Below are positions 1-7,135 of a stretch of 64,000 bases of DNA, one piece after another. The position numbers and the translations under genes are program-made. Where the stretch lies: assembly GCA_036562565.1 (NCBI GenBank), contig DATCJY010000043.1:1-64000 (forward strand), read 5' to 3'. The DNA is from DATCJY01 sp036562565. Lineage in GTDB: Bacteria; Bacteroidota; Bacteroidia; Flavobacteriales_D; Sanyastnellaceae. The notes beneath the pieces were generated by a model. It was given only the letters and a program-made list of their open reading frames with translations. It had not been told where the DNA came from and did not search any database. Every line of letters starts with the position of its first letter. Position 1 is the stretch's first letter.

Positions 1-2
1 AA

Positions 3-173
3 TTAATTCTTATTGAAAATCTTATTGCCGAAGATAAGACTAAGGACAAGAAGAATAAGAAAGATGTAAAAAATGACTTTAGCGATTCCGGCTGCATTCT
101 CTGCAATTCCACCGAAACCAAAGATTGCTGCAATAATGGCAATCACCAAAAAGATAGCGGCCCAACGTAACAT
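3..173 (-). CDS. DUF1328-type small membrane protein (YtjA family)
   Basis: A 56-residue hydrophobic protein that begins MLRWAAIFLVIAIIAA and carries the FGFGGIA motif typical of the DUF1328/YtjA family. Two membrane segments are visible (about residues 3-22 and 31-50) with a short polar tail. I chose the start at 173 because the family normally begins MLRW; an in-frame ATG 30 nt upstream would add an unmatched, polar decapeptide. The molecular role is unknown; in other bacteria such proteins are often linked to envelope or osmotic stress. The gene stands alone, with ribA behind it on the same strand. Confidence 0.85.
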   Translation of the reverse strand: MLRWAAIFLVIAIIAAIFGFGGIAENAAGIAKVIFYIFLILLVLSLIFGNKIFNKN

Positions 174-266
174 AGTATTAGAATTTAAATGTTTATGAAA
201 CAAGGGTAACGCTTTCTTTTGGAAAGAGCATTACATAGATGCAAATAATATAATCAATCGCGATTA

Positions 267-863
267 TTATAATAAATGGCCTAATGCGTTCTTTTTCACG
301 CTTAAATAACCGTCATTCTGAGGATTTGCGGGGATTATAACAGGAATTCTATTTATCACTTCAATTCCCGAGTTTTCAAATGCCTGCAACTTATCTGGGT
401 TGTTGGTCAGCAAATTGATAGAGGTGACTTTGAAATAGCGAAGAATGGCAAGTGCATCTTCGTAGGTGCGTTGATCGGTATGGAAGCCAAGGGCGTGATT
501 GGACTGGATGGTATCCATTCCTTGGTCTTGTAAATGATAGGCTTTGAGTTTATTTACCAAGCCGATATTCCTACCTTCTTGGCGCAGATAGATGAGCAGG
601 CCGCCATTTTCTTCTATGTACTTAAGGCTGGCCTTCAATTGTTCGCCACAATCACACTTCAGCGAACCGAATACATCACCGGTCATACACTCGGAGTGGA
701 TACGAACATTGGCAACAGAACCAATGTCTTTCAAATTTTCCAAAACAATATGAGGGAGATGTTCGATACCACTGTCGAAAGCAAGGATGCGAAATGGACC
801 GTACACCGTGGGCAGATTAGACGATGCCAATGGTGTCAGTATTCTGGAGTCTGTAGTGTTCAT
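267..863 (-). CDS. ribA: GTP cyclohydrolase II
   Basis: Converts GTP to 2,5-diamino-6-ribosylamino-4(3H)-pyrimidinone 5'-phosphate, formate and pyrophosphate, the first step of riboflavin synthesis, in the cytoplasm. The 198-residue protein is a stand-alone RibA, not a RibBA fusion. Zinc ligands are Cys59, Cys70 and Cys72 (in SLKCDCGEQL). The RQEGRNIG motif at about 94-101 and the LTNNP segment near the C-terminus bind and cleave GTP. No DHBP synthase domain lies upstream, so ribB must be elsewhere. The gene has its own promoter-like sequence just upstream (880-912). Confidence 0.95.
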   Translation of the reverse strand: MNTTDSRILTPLASSNLPTVYGPFRILAFDSGIEHLPHIVLENLKDIGSVANVRIHSECMTGDVFGSLKCDCGEQLKASLKYIEENGGLLIYLRQEGRNIGLVNKLKAYHLQDQGMDTIQSNHALGFHTDQRTYEDALAILRYFKVTSINLLTNNPDKLQAFENSGIEVINRIPVIIPANPQNDGYLSVKKNALGHLL

Positions 864-879
864 TCAAAAAAGTACAGGG

Positions 880-912
880 CAAAATTATTACGCTAATCCT
901 ATATCGAATCAA
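880..912 (-). promoter_or_regulatory. Bacteroidota-type promoter of ribA
   Basis: On the minus strand TTG (912-910), 22 nt, then TAATTTTG (887-880), which matches the Bacteroidota sigma consensus TTG-N(about 19)-TAnnTTTG. The expected start site is near 873, giving a very short leader before the ribA ATG at 863. Inferred from pattern only. Confidence 0.45.
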
Positions 913-946
913 CCTTTATAAAAAGTAAGCAAATTAGAATGCCTTA

Positions 947-1501
947 TTAAAGACTATTTAACCACATCGGTCTTTGTTCCAGTATTTTAGTGTACACCTC
1001 ACAATCTTCTGTGTGTGCACCTTTGAGATACCCGATGCTCATTAAAAATTCGTTGACGATTTCACCTCCTGTAAACTTGAAAGTCTTCTTGAAAAGTTTT
1101 ACCCATTCCTCCTTGCTGCGCGGGTGATGTGCGTTTAACCAATTCTCAAAGCTGCCATACTCTTCCTGAATCCTAAGAACTTTCCTAGCATTCTCTATAG
1201 CCGCATTGATCTTCAATCGATTGCGAATAATTCCACTATCATTCAAGAGGCGTTCAATATCGACTTCGGTATATGCCGCTATGGTCGCAATGTCAAAATT
1301 GGAATATGCTAAGCGAAAGGCATTTTGCTTTTTCAGGATTGTTTCCCAGCTCAAACCTGCCTGATTAATTTCCAAGATGAGCCGACCGAACAATTCATTG
1401 TCGTTGTGAATGGGAAAGCCGTAGTGATTATCGTGATACTCCCGGTGTAAATCACGGTTAGGACCGGGATTCATGTTTTGGATGGCTTTGCAATAAGACA
1501 T
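947..1501 (-). CDS. tag: DNA-3-methyladenine glycosylase I
   Basis: Excises 3-methyladenine from alkylated DNA in the first step of base excision repair. The 184-residue protein keeps the four zinc ligands of E. coli Tag: Cys4, His23, His163 and Cys167 (HTEDC). It also has the recognition stretch LEINQAGLSWETIL with Glu44 and Trp52. The start at 1501 puts Cys4 exactly where the family has it. An in-frame ATG at 1555 would overlap the neighbouring gene by 11 nt and add 18 unmatched residues. It follows the SiaB-like kinase gene closely and may be co-transcribed with it. Confidence 0.9.
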   Translation of the reverse strand: MSYCKAIQNMNPGPNRDLHREYHDNHYGFPIHNDNELFGRLILEINQAGLSWETILKKQNAFRLAYSNFDIATIAAYTEVDIERLLNDSGIIRNRLKINAAIENARKVLRIQEEYGSFENWLNAHHPRSKEEWVKLFKKTFKFTGGEIVNEFLMSIGYLKGAHTEDCEVYTKILEQRPMWLNSL

Positions 1502-1544
1502 CTGCAGACGATAGAAGACAGGTGGGAGGCGGTTGGAAAATTGG

Positions 1545-2171
1545 TTAGAGGACACTCATTTCAACTTCCATACGGAAATAGTTGAAGGAACTGTCCACCG
1601 GAATAATGTCATAATTGATTTTACCATCAATCTTCTTGGCTACCGTAAGCAATCCCAAACCTGCACCGCCTTTTGCGCTGAACTCATCATTGCACAAAGT
1701 CTCGATATAGAGTCTGCGCAGTGCAGTGGCGTCCATTTCGTTTAACTCGTCAATTCTTTGAACCAACGCTTGGGTATCAACATTCAAAACAAGGTTACCG
1801 GCCACCAGTCTGTATGAATTTTTTCCTCTTGAAATGACAACAAATGCATGCATCTGATCATTTCTGTCCCGAGCAGCATGCAGGGAGATGTTTTGAAGAA
1901 TTTCAATGAAAAGACTGCAGAAGCGCTTCATTGTTTGGCGCTTGTCACCAATCTCCAGTATCAGGCTTTCCGTTAGCTTAATAGCGCTCTCAATCTTAGA
2001 AGGGTTGAAGTTTCCGAAATGAGTAAATAGCAACAAATCCTCACTTTCAGGCGTGACAATTCTACCAATGGCCTCATGGTAAAGGGCCTTAATTTCAACT
2101 AGTTGCTGGTCTTTTATTATCGTCATTCCTACTGGAGGTGGTTGAAACTTCTTAATGGGTAATGCGCTCAT
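1545..2171 (-). CDS. SiaB-like protein kinase (DUF6272 type)
   Basis: A 208-residue single-domain protein of the GHKL ATPase/kinase fold. The N-box is FIEILQNISLHA (Glu90, Asn94) and the glycine-rich ATP lid is KGGAGLGLLTVAKK (167-180). This pattern is characteristic of SiaB-family kinases, which phosphorylate a small STAS-like SiaC protein and are opposed by a SpoIIE phosphatase (SiaA) in the pseudomonad system that controls c-di-GMP and aggregation. No SiaC, SiaA or diguanylate cyclase gene is adjacent here, so the partner is unknown. A SpoIIE phosphatase is encoded at 37.2-40.3 kb. The family call rests on motifs; the substrate is inference. Confidence 0.75.
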   Translation of the reverse strand: MSALPIKKFQPPPVGMTIIKDQQLVEIKALYHEAIGRIVTPESEDLLLFTHFGNFNPSKIESAIKLTESLILEIGDKRQTMKRFCSLFIEILQNISLHAARDRNDQMHAFVVISRGKNSYRLVAGNLVLNVDTQALVQRIDELNEMDATALRRLYIETLCNDEFSAKGGAGLGLLTVAKKIDGKINYDIIPVDSSFNYFRMEVEMSVL

Positions 2172-2200
2172 CTATTAACGTAAAAAGCCGGTTATTCCGA

Positions 2201-2232
2201 CAAAAATACAAAAACTATAGACGAGCGCGCAA
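2201..2232 (-). promoter_or_regulatory. Bacteroidota-type promoter of the SiaB-like kinase gene
   Basis: On the minus strand TTG (2232-2230), 21 nt, TATTTTTG (2208-2201). The spacing and both elements fit TTG-N(about 19)-TAnnTTTG. The start codon at 2171 lies about 30 nt downstream of the -7 element. Confidence 0.45.
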
Positions 2233-2324
2233 AATTAACAGATAAAATTTGACGCAAAATACATCTTCTATCTGACTTTTTAACCCGGAAAAAGGGGAGT
2301 TTATAAACAATTTCACTCAATTTT

Positions 2325-2379
2325 TTAAAAATAAAAGAGGGTCAACAGTCTCGCAATGAAGCAAATGACCGTGACCCTC
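2325..2379 (-). terminator. Probable terminator of the 84-residue unknown gene
   Basis: GAGGGTCA (2337-2344) pairs with TGACCCTC (2372-2379). Read on the minus strand the hairpin is followed by a TTTTATTTTT run. The loop is long (27 nt) and can pair further internally. It lies just downstream of the gene that ends at 2454. Confidence 0.4.
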
Positions 2380-2453
2380 AGGCTTAGTACTATGCACTTT
2401 TTGGTTAATAACCAATATATAAATTTTTGGTAAAACAGTTCATATGCACAGAG

Positions 2454-2708
2454 TTATGCATTGTTCAGCATTCTAAAAGTGTTGCGCGGAATGATATACT
2501 CACCGCTCACCGGATTCTGTATCATGCGGTAGAACTCAGCACACAAATAATTGATTCTCCGTTGAAACGGTCTACCGCTCAAGTAGCTATCCCATGCTTC
2601 CATCGCCAGTTTTTTGGTAACATCCCACGCATAATTGTTATAACCGGCCGGACGTGAAAAGCTGTCGATATACTTTTTCACTTCTGAAAGGGTAGTGAGT
2701 GTGTTCAT
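2454..2708 (-). CDS. Hypothetical protein, 84 residues
   Basis: Not recognised. A small, soluble-looking protein starting MNTLTTLSEVKKYIDSF, rich in Tyr, Asn and Arg, with no signal peptide or membrane segment. The start at 2708 avoids an 18-residue upstream extension (GFFAVLIKNRKK) that looks untranslated. It is bounded by a probable terminator at 2337-2379, which supports it being a real single-gene transcript. The composition, with Trp and several Tyr plus KKLAMEAWDSYLSGRPFQRR, suggests a folded helical domain rather than a random frame. Confidence 0.6.
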   Translation of the reverse strand: MNTLTTLSEVKKYIDSFSRPAGYNNYAWDVTKKLAMEAWDSYLSGRPFQRRINYLCAEFYRMIQNPVSGEYIIPRNTFRMLNNA

Positions 2709-2813
2709 CTTCTTGCGATTTTTAATTAACACCGCAAAGAATCCCCCCGTCATTGTAACCAATTTACAATGAGAAAATTTTTTTTGATTGTTCGATAGGG
2801 GTGAAGAAGTTGC

Positions 2814-3974
2814 TCAGTCGTTGCTATTTAGCACCGCATTATAGATGTCATCAAATGCCTGAGCAATGCTGGGTATACTGAATTGTTTTTCGGCATAGTC
2901 GCGCAATGCTTCCCTTGGTGCATCCTGAAATTGATGTGTATACTGTAGAATGGCCGATTCAAGGGCGTTGCTATCATTTGGGGCAATCAGAATACCGCGA
3001 GTTTCATTGATGTGTTCTGCAATACCACCTACGTGGGTAGATATAATGTGCATTCCAGATGCCAAGGCTTCTACGATGACGCAAGGAAGGTTCTCATAAT
3101 TGCTAAACATCAAAAGGCAATGGCTTTCCTTCATCAATTCAGCAATGCCTGACCAGCTTTTTTCTCCAAAGAATGTGATGGAAGAACTCGGTATGTTCAG
3201 CTCCTCGATAAGTTGTTGATAAGGTTTCCACGAGCCATCGCCTCCGATAGAGAGGTGAAGGGAAGCATCCTTTTCAGTGACCTTCTTCCACACTTTGAGT
3301 ATACCACTGATGTTCTTCTGTTTATCGTCCAGACTGCTCACATGTAAAAAGCGGGTTGGCCTAAGCGGTTTCGGATGCATTCCGAAAAGAGAGGTATCCA
3401 CCACATTTGGTACTACGCGATATTTCCCTTTTATTCCAAGTGCCTTCATATTACCTGCCAGATTCTCGGTAACGGGGCAAATCACGGCAGCGCGCGAAGC
3501 AAACAAACGACATAACAATTGAAGTGACCACGAAGCTTTTCCTCTTGCTTGTTGATCAAACCCTGTCCAATGTTCAGTGATGATATAAGGTAGCTTGTAT
3601 TTGCGGTTTAACAGGTACGGTTGCCAGCCATCCTTCCATAGCACATTGTGATGTACCAAATCAAATCGAAGATGCCTCCCTTCCAACAAGTGTTTCACGC
3701 CTTTTTGAAATGCGCGCATTTTGCGAAGGGGGTTCCACCAACGGTTGGGTTTGAAATAAACTCTGGTAATCTCAATACCGTTCTCTTTGGAATTTTCGAG
3801 GAGAAATGTCTCCTTTAAATCAGCCTGTGCAGTTACATAGAGCACATGCACATCATTTTTTAGCATGACAGCTTCGGCATGTCGTTGCACAAAATTGCCC
3901 AGACTTCCATTGGATTTACTTGGAAACCAACTACTCGTAAAAAGAATCTTTTTCCTGTGTGTGTGCACGTCCAT
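2814..3974 (-). CDS. GT4-family glycosyltransferase (group 1)
   Basis: A 386-residue GT-B glycosyltransferase. The N-terminal acceptor domain starts KILFTSSWFPSKSNGSLGNFVQRHAEA, a form common to family 4 enzymes. The C-terminal domain holds the nucleotide-sugar site, with FLHVSSLDDKQKN, ISIGGDG-like (LHLSIGGDGSW) and VEALASGMHIISTHVGGIAEHI. The Glu of EALASG is the residue that normally contacts the ribose of the donor. Donor and acceptor cannot be told from sequence; cell-surface polysaccharide or glycolipid synthesis is likely. No other sugar genes are adjacent. Confidence 0.85.
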   Translation of the reverse strand: MDVHTHRKKILFTSSWFPSKSNGSLGNFVQRHAEAVMLKNDVHVLYVTAQADLKETFLLENSKENGIEITRVYFKPNRWWNPLRKMRAFQKGVKHLLEGRHLRFDLVHHNVLWKDGWQPYLLNRKYKLPYIITEHWTGFDQQARGKASWSLQLLCRLFASRAAVICPVTENLAGNMKALGIKGKYRVVPNVVDTSLFGMHPKPLRPTRFLHVSSLDDKQKNISGILKVWKKVTEKDASLHLSIGGDGSWKPYQQLIEELNIPSSSITFFGEKSWSGIAELMKESHCLLMFSNYENLPCVIVEALASGMHIISTHVGGIAEHINETRGILIAPNDSNALESAILQYTHQFQDAPREALRDYAEKQFSIPSIAQAFDDIYNAVLNSND

Positions 3975-4073
3975 CGCTGAATTGGGGCCGCAATCTACAA
4001 TCTTACGAACAATTTAAAATTCTGCTTGACCTAGTAAGAAATTCTTTGTTTATTTGCACCCGCTTTCTGAAAC

Positions 4074-4147
4074 GGTGGTCGTAGCTCAGCTGGTAGAGCC
4101 CCAGATTGTGGTTCTGGTTGTCGTGGGTTCGAGCCCCATCGATCACC
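4074..4147 (+). tRNA. tRNA-His (GTG)
   Basis: A full cloverleaf. The acceptor is GTGGTCG (4075-4081) paired with CGATCAC (4140-4146). The extra G-1 at 4074 faces discriminator C73 at 4147, the hallmark of bacterial tRNA-His. The anticodon stem CCAGA/TCTGG encloses TTGTGGT, with anticodon GTG at 4108-4110. The T arm is GTGGG-TTCGAGC-CCCAT. No CCA is encoded. Confidence 0.97.
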
Positions 4148-4158
4148 CTAAAACTTTA

Positions 4159-4188
4159 AAAACCGTCCTTGCGAGGACGGTTTTTTTT
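4159..4188. terminator. Bidirectional terminator between tRNA-His and the VanY-like gene
   Basis: CCGTCCT (4163-4169), loop TGCG, AGGACGG (4174-4180), followed by eight T on the plus strand and preceded by five A. It can end both the tRNA transcript and the minus-strand peptidase operon. Confidence 0.85.
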
Positions 4189-4192
4189 GTCT

Positions 4193-5023
4193 TTATTTTT
4201 TCAAGCGCTCATCAATTCCATTGACATATAATTCAATCACACTTAATAATTTGGCCGTGTGATCGCCCTTAAACCCTTTCAAATCATCGTAGCTTATTTT
4301 CTCATTGTACTGCGTCAGTAGCACTTTTGAAAGTGGCATATAAGACCAATGCCAAGCTTCTTCATTATATCCAGAACGGCCGTTTTGCTTTGAAGTGTAG
4401 GTTTGAGCAAAGCCATATTCACCGGCATTTTTTACCAACCAGTTATAGAGTTCTTTTCCTTTTCCGCTTTTAAAATATTCGGGTGAAACACTATTAAAAT
4501 CTACGTCAGTTCCCCAATGATGTCTGCTGGTTCCAGGCATGGAGCTGTATTGCAAAATGTTTTCCGCTTTCTCCATATCTGAATAATTTTTCAATTTCTC
4601 GTCATTCCATTTACGTTCCCAAATTCCCTTTTGATAATTGAAATTGCGCGTGGCGGAAATAATGGAGAGCTGTATACCATCCTTAGCAGCTGCTTCATGC
4701 ATGCGAACAAAAGCGGTGTATGCTTCCTTTCGCATATAAATTCCATCCTTTGTGGTGAACTTTTTATCAATACGCACAAAGTCAGGATGCTTGGAAGGCT
4801 CAAACTGTCCCAACAACTCCTTCTTGGTAAACGATTGGAGAGTGGGAGTTTCGATAGTATCATGTTTTTGATTTACGAGCTCCTGCACGGGTGGCATTTG
4901 ATGAGATGAGTCTTGGACACTGGAAGACATGCATGCCTGCGTCAGAAGGATTGCAACACATGCCATAAAAAAAGCGCTGACAATACTGCCTGCGCTTTTT
5001 ATGTTGATTGTGTTATTCTTCAT
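4193..5023 (-). CDS. VanY/M15-type D-alanyl-D-alanine carboxypeptidase
   Basis: A zinc carboxypeptidase of the M15 (VanY) family that would trim peptidoglycan stem peptides in the periplasm. The 276-residue protein has an N-terminal signal sequence ending in LLTQACMSSS, possibly a lipoprotein although the lipobox is weak. Motifs are SRHHWGTDVDF, with zinc ligands His168 and Asp175, and EAWHWSY, with His225 as third ligand. SATRNFNYQKGIW is the usual substrate-side segment. It starts one nucleotide after the trxB stop codon, so the two genes are translationally coupled. Activity is well supported; the exact bond cut is family knowledge. Confidence 0.88.
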   Translation of the reverse strand: MKNNTINIKSAGSIVSAFFMACVAILLTQACMSSSVQDSSHQMPPVQELVNQKHDTIETPTLQSFTKKELLGQFEPSKHPDFVRIDKKFTTKDGIYMRKEAYTAFVRMHEAAAKDGIQLSIISATRNFNYQKGIWERKWNDEKLKNYSDMEKAENILQYSSMPGTSRHHWGTDVDFNSVSPEYFKSGKGKELYNWLVKNAGEYGFAQTYTSKQNGRSGYNEEAWHWSYMPLSKVLLTQYNEKISYDDLKGFKGDHTAKLLSVIELYVNGIDERLKK

Positions 5024-5024
5024 A

Positions 5025-5981
5025 TTAATGAATTCCTTTAGAAGCTAAATATCGCTCAGCATCCAATGCTGCCATACAACCGGTACCAGCGGCAGTAATT
5101 GCTTGGCGATAAACATGGTCTGCCGCGTCACCGGCCACAAATACACCTTCTACATTTGTTTTGGCAGTTCCGGGAACATTGATGATATAACCGGTTTCAT
5201 CCATTTCTAACCATGGCTTGAAAACATCGGTATTGGGCTTGTGTCCGATAGCCACAAAAAATCCGGTAACGGCAAGTGTTTTCACTTCGTTGGTTTTATT
5301 GTTCTTCACCACTACAGCCTCCACTCCGTGTTCACCCAAGATGTCGACAGTTTCAGTGTTCCATAACACCTCGATGTTCTCAGTGTTTTGTACACGGTGT
5401 TGCATTGCTTTGGAAGCACGCATTTTATCGCTTCTCACAAGCATATACACTTTGCGGCAAAGTTTGGCCAGATAGGTTGCTTCTTCAGCGGCAGTATCGC
5501 CTGCGCCCACAATCACGACATCTTGATTGCGATAGAAGAAGCCATCACACACAGCGCAAGCACTCACGCCTCCACCCAATTCACGCAAGCGCGTTTCATT
5601 AGGAAGACCTAGCCATTTGGCACTTGCACCGGTAGCAATGATAACTGCATCCGCTGATAACACATGTTTTCCATTGTCAATTTCCATAATGTGTTTAGGT
5701 CCTGTAAAATCCACTTTTGTAACCCAACCACTGCGAATATCTGTTTCGAAGCGAAGTGCCTGAGCTTTTAAATCGCCCATCATTTCAGGTCCTTTTACAC
5801 CTTTAGGATAGCCCGGGAAATTATCCACCTCGGTGGTATCCATCAACTGACCACCGGGTTGAAGCCCTTCATACATCACCGGCTTCATATCAGCACGTGC
5901 TGCATAAATAGCTGCTGTATATCCGGCAGGACCACTACCAATAATGAGGCATTTCACATGCTCTTTTACTTCACTTATCAT
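5025..5981 (-). CDS. trxB: Thioredoxin-disulfide reductase
   Basis: Reduces thioredoxin with NADPH in the cytoplasm. The 318-residue protein has the FAD-binding GSGPAG (15-20), the redox pair Cys142-Ala-Val-Cys145 (SACAVCDGFF), the NADPH-binding IVGAGDTAAEEA and the C-terminal FVAGDAADHVYRQAITAAGTG segment that closes the FAD site. Length and motif order are those of low-molecular-weight TrxB. It is first gene of a two-gene unit with the VanY-like peptidase and is preceded by a TATATTTG element. Confidence 0.97.
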   Translation of the reverse strand: MISEVKEHVKCLIIGSGPAGYTAAIYAARADMKPVMYEGLQPGGQLMDTTEVDNFPGYPKGVKGPEMMGDLKAQALRFETDIRSGWVTKVDFTGPKHIMEIDNGKHVLSADAVIIATGASAKWLGLPNETRLRELGGGVSACAVCDGFFYRNQDVVIVGAGDTAAEEATYLAKLCRKVYMLVRSDKMRASKAMQHRVQNTENIEVLWNTETVDILGEHGVEAVVVKNNKTNEVKTLAVTGFFVAIGHKPNTDVFKPWLEMDETGYIINVPGTAKTNVEGVFVAGDAADHVYRQAITAAGTGCMAALDAERYLASKGIH

Positions 5982-6009
5982 ACTAACTCTTACAGGATTT
6001 TTAGGACTG

Positions 6010-6017
6010 CAAATATA
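6010..6017 (-). promoter_or_regulatory. -7 element upstream of trxB
   Basis: TATATTTG on the minus strand, a perfect TAnnTTTG, 28 nt before the trxB ATG. I see no TTG at the expected -33 distance, so this is a half-supported promoter. Confidence 0.4.
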
Positions 6018-6082
6018 TTCTCCACATCCATTGGCTTGATGGTGCCGGCTTGTAACAAGCCTTTAGGTTATAAATTTTTATC

Positions 6083-6118
6083 AACGAAAAAGGGCTTCCC
6101 AAGTGAAGCCCTTTTTCA
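6083..6118. terminator. Terminator after the Kazal lipoprotein gene
   Basis: AAAAAGGGCTTC (6087-6098), loop CCAAGT, GAAGCCCTTTTT (6105-6116). A 12-bp stem with T runs on either side. It lies between the minus-strand genes ending at 6134 and the trxB promoter. Confidence 0.85.
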
Positions 6119-6133
6119 TTTGTATTCAATCAA

Positions 6134-6349
6134 TTATTTTGAAGGACATTCGCCCTTGGTAAATTCAGTTATTCCATGGCATCCCGCTTCGCAGGCATTG
6201 CCATACGTTTTGTTGTTACAGCCACAAACCGGATCATATTGCATCGTACACATACAATCAGGGTTGACTTTCTCAACGCATTTGTCAGAGCTCTTGCATG
6301 AGAAGAGCATTACCAAAAAGAATAAAGAGGAGTAAGCAGTTAACTTCAT
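6134..6349 (-). CDS. Kazal-type domain lipoprotein
   Basis: A 71-residue protein with a lipoprotein signal (FFLVMLFSC, lipidated Cys18) followed by one compact Kazal-like domain: CMCTMQYDPVCGCNNKTYGN, then CEAGCHGI and FTKGEC. Six or more Cys in Kazal spacing and the CGCNNKTYGN core are plain. Kazal domains inhibit serine proteases by presenting a loop just before the second Cys. In Bacteroidota such tiny lipoproteins occur widely but their targets are unknown. It lies 30 nt downstream of an LPP20-like lipoprotein gene and is probably co-transcribed. Confidence 0.85.
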   Translation of the reverse strand: MKLTAYSSLFFLVMLFSCKSSDKCVEKVNPDCMCTMQYDPVCGCNNKTYGNACEAGCHGITEFTKGECPSK

Positions 6350-6379
6350 ATAGTTGTTTTGAATGATTACATCACGTGG

Positions 6380-6946
6380 TTATTCTCCATCACCCAATGC
6401 TTCAATACGTTTGAGCTCTTCATCGATGATTTCCTCAATGGCTTTGCGCTCTGCTTCGCTGAGTTTTTTATCCAACTTAGCCTGACGCTTCATGAAGCGG
6501 TACATGTCTTTCTTGTGAATTTCATAAGCAATGAAGACCGTGTATTTGCCTTCTGCATCCAAATATTTTTCTTCGCCAATCTTGCGCAAATCAGCAATGG
6601 TAGTATTGGTCACTTCACGAATCAAAGTCTGGAATTTATCATTGATTTCGCTTCCGTTGTTTACCTGGGTTTCAGTAAGATATTGGTCAGTAACAACGCG
6701 CATGCGGGTTTCTACTTGTTGAGCCAATTCCTTTTTCGCCATCAAATCAGCTTTTTGCTTGGCGATATTTTCATCCTTGCTATCACCTTTCCCTTTTGCT
6801 CGGAAGTAACGAGATGTGCTTTCATACTTGTTGCCACTAAAAGGTTCTTTCACTTTCTCGCCCATTGGACTGGTTGAATTACATGCTATAAAAGCTAGAG
6901 CAACGAAAGCAAAAAGGAGGACGGAGTAATTTTTTATCGTTTTCAT
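6380..6946 (-). CDS. LPP20-like lipoprotein
   Basis: A 188-residue lipoprotein with signal peptide and lipobox AFIAC (Cys22). The mature part, roughly residues 45-160, has the periodic Ala pattern of LPP20-type domains (SKDENIAKQKADLMAKKELAQQVETRM) and the strand YTVFIAYEIHKKDM. The C-terminus is a charged helix (LDKKLSEAERKAIEEIIDEELKR). LPP20-like proteins sit in the outer membrane or periplasm; function is unknown. First gene of a pair with the Kazal lipoprotein. Confidence 0.7.
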   Translation of the reverse strand: MKTIKNYSVLLFAFVALAFIACNSTSPMGEKVKEPFSGNKYESTSRYFRAKGKGDSKDENIAKQKADLMAKKELAQQVETRMRVVTDQYLTETQVNNGSEINDKFQTLIREVTNTTIADLRKIGEEKYLDAEGKYTVFIAYEIHKKDMYRFMKRQAKLDKKLSEAERKAIEEIIDEELKRIEALGDGE

Positions 6947-7057
6947 AAAGATGAATTTTTAATTGAAAAGGCGTGACTAAATATTGTGCCAAACATGCGG
7001 CAAACGAGTTACAGAACCTAGAAAAAAAATTGATTTTGAATTAAATTCAAAGTAATA

Positions 7058-7116
7058 AAGAAAAAGAGAAATTCCTTTCATTGAAAGCATCAATCAAAAG
7101 GATTTCTCTTTTTCAT
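7058..7116 (-). terminator. Terminator of pruA
   Basis: A long stem between AAAGAGAAATTCCTTT (about 7063-7078) and AAAGGATTTCTCTTT (about 7098-7112), with one bulge. A T-rich run follows on the minus strand. It lies 20 nt past the pruA stop codon. Confidence 0.75.
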
Positions 7117-7135
7117 CTGGCCTATTTTCTATTGA

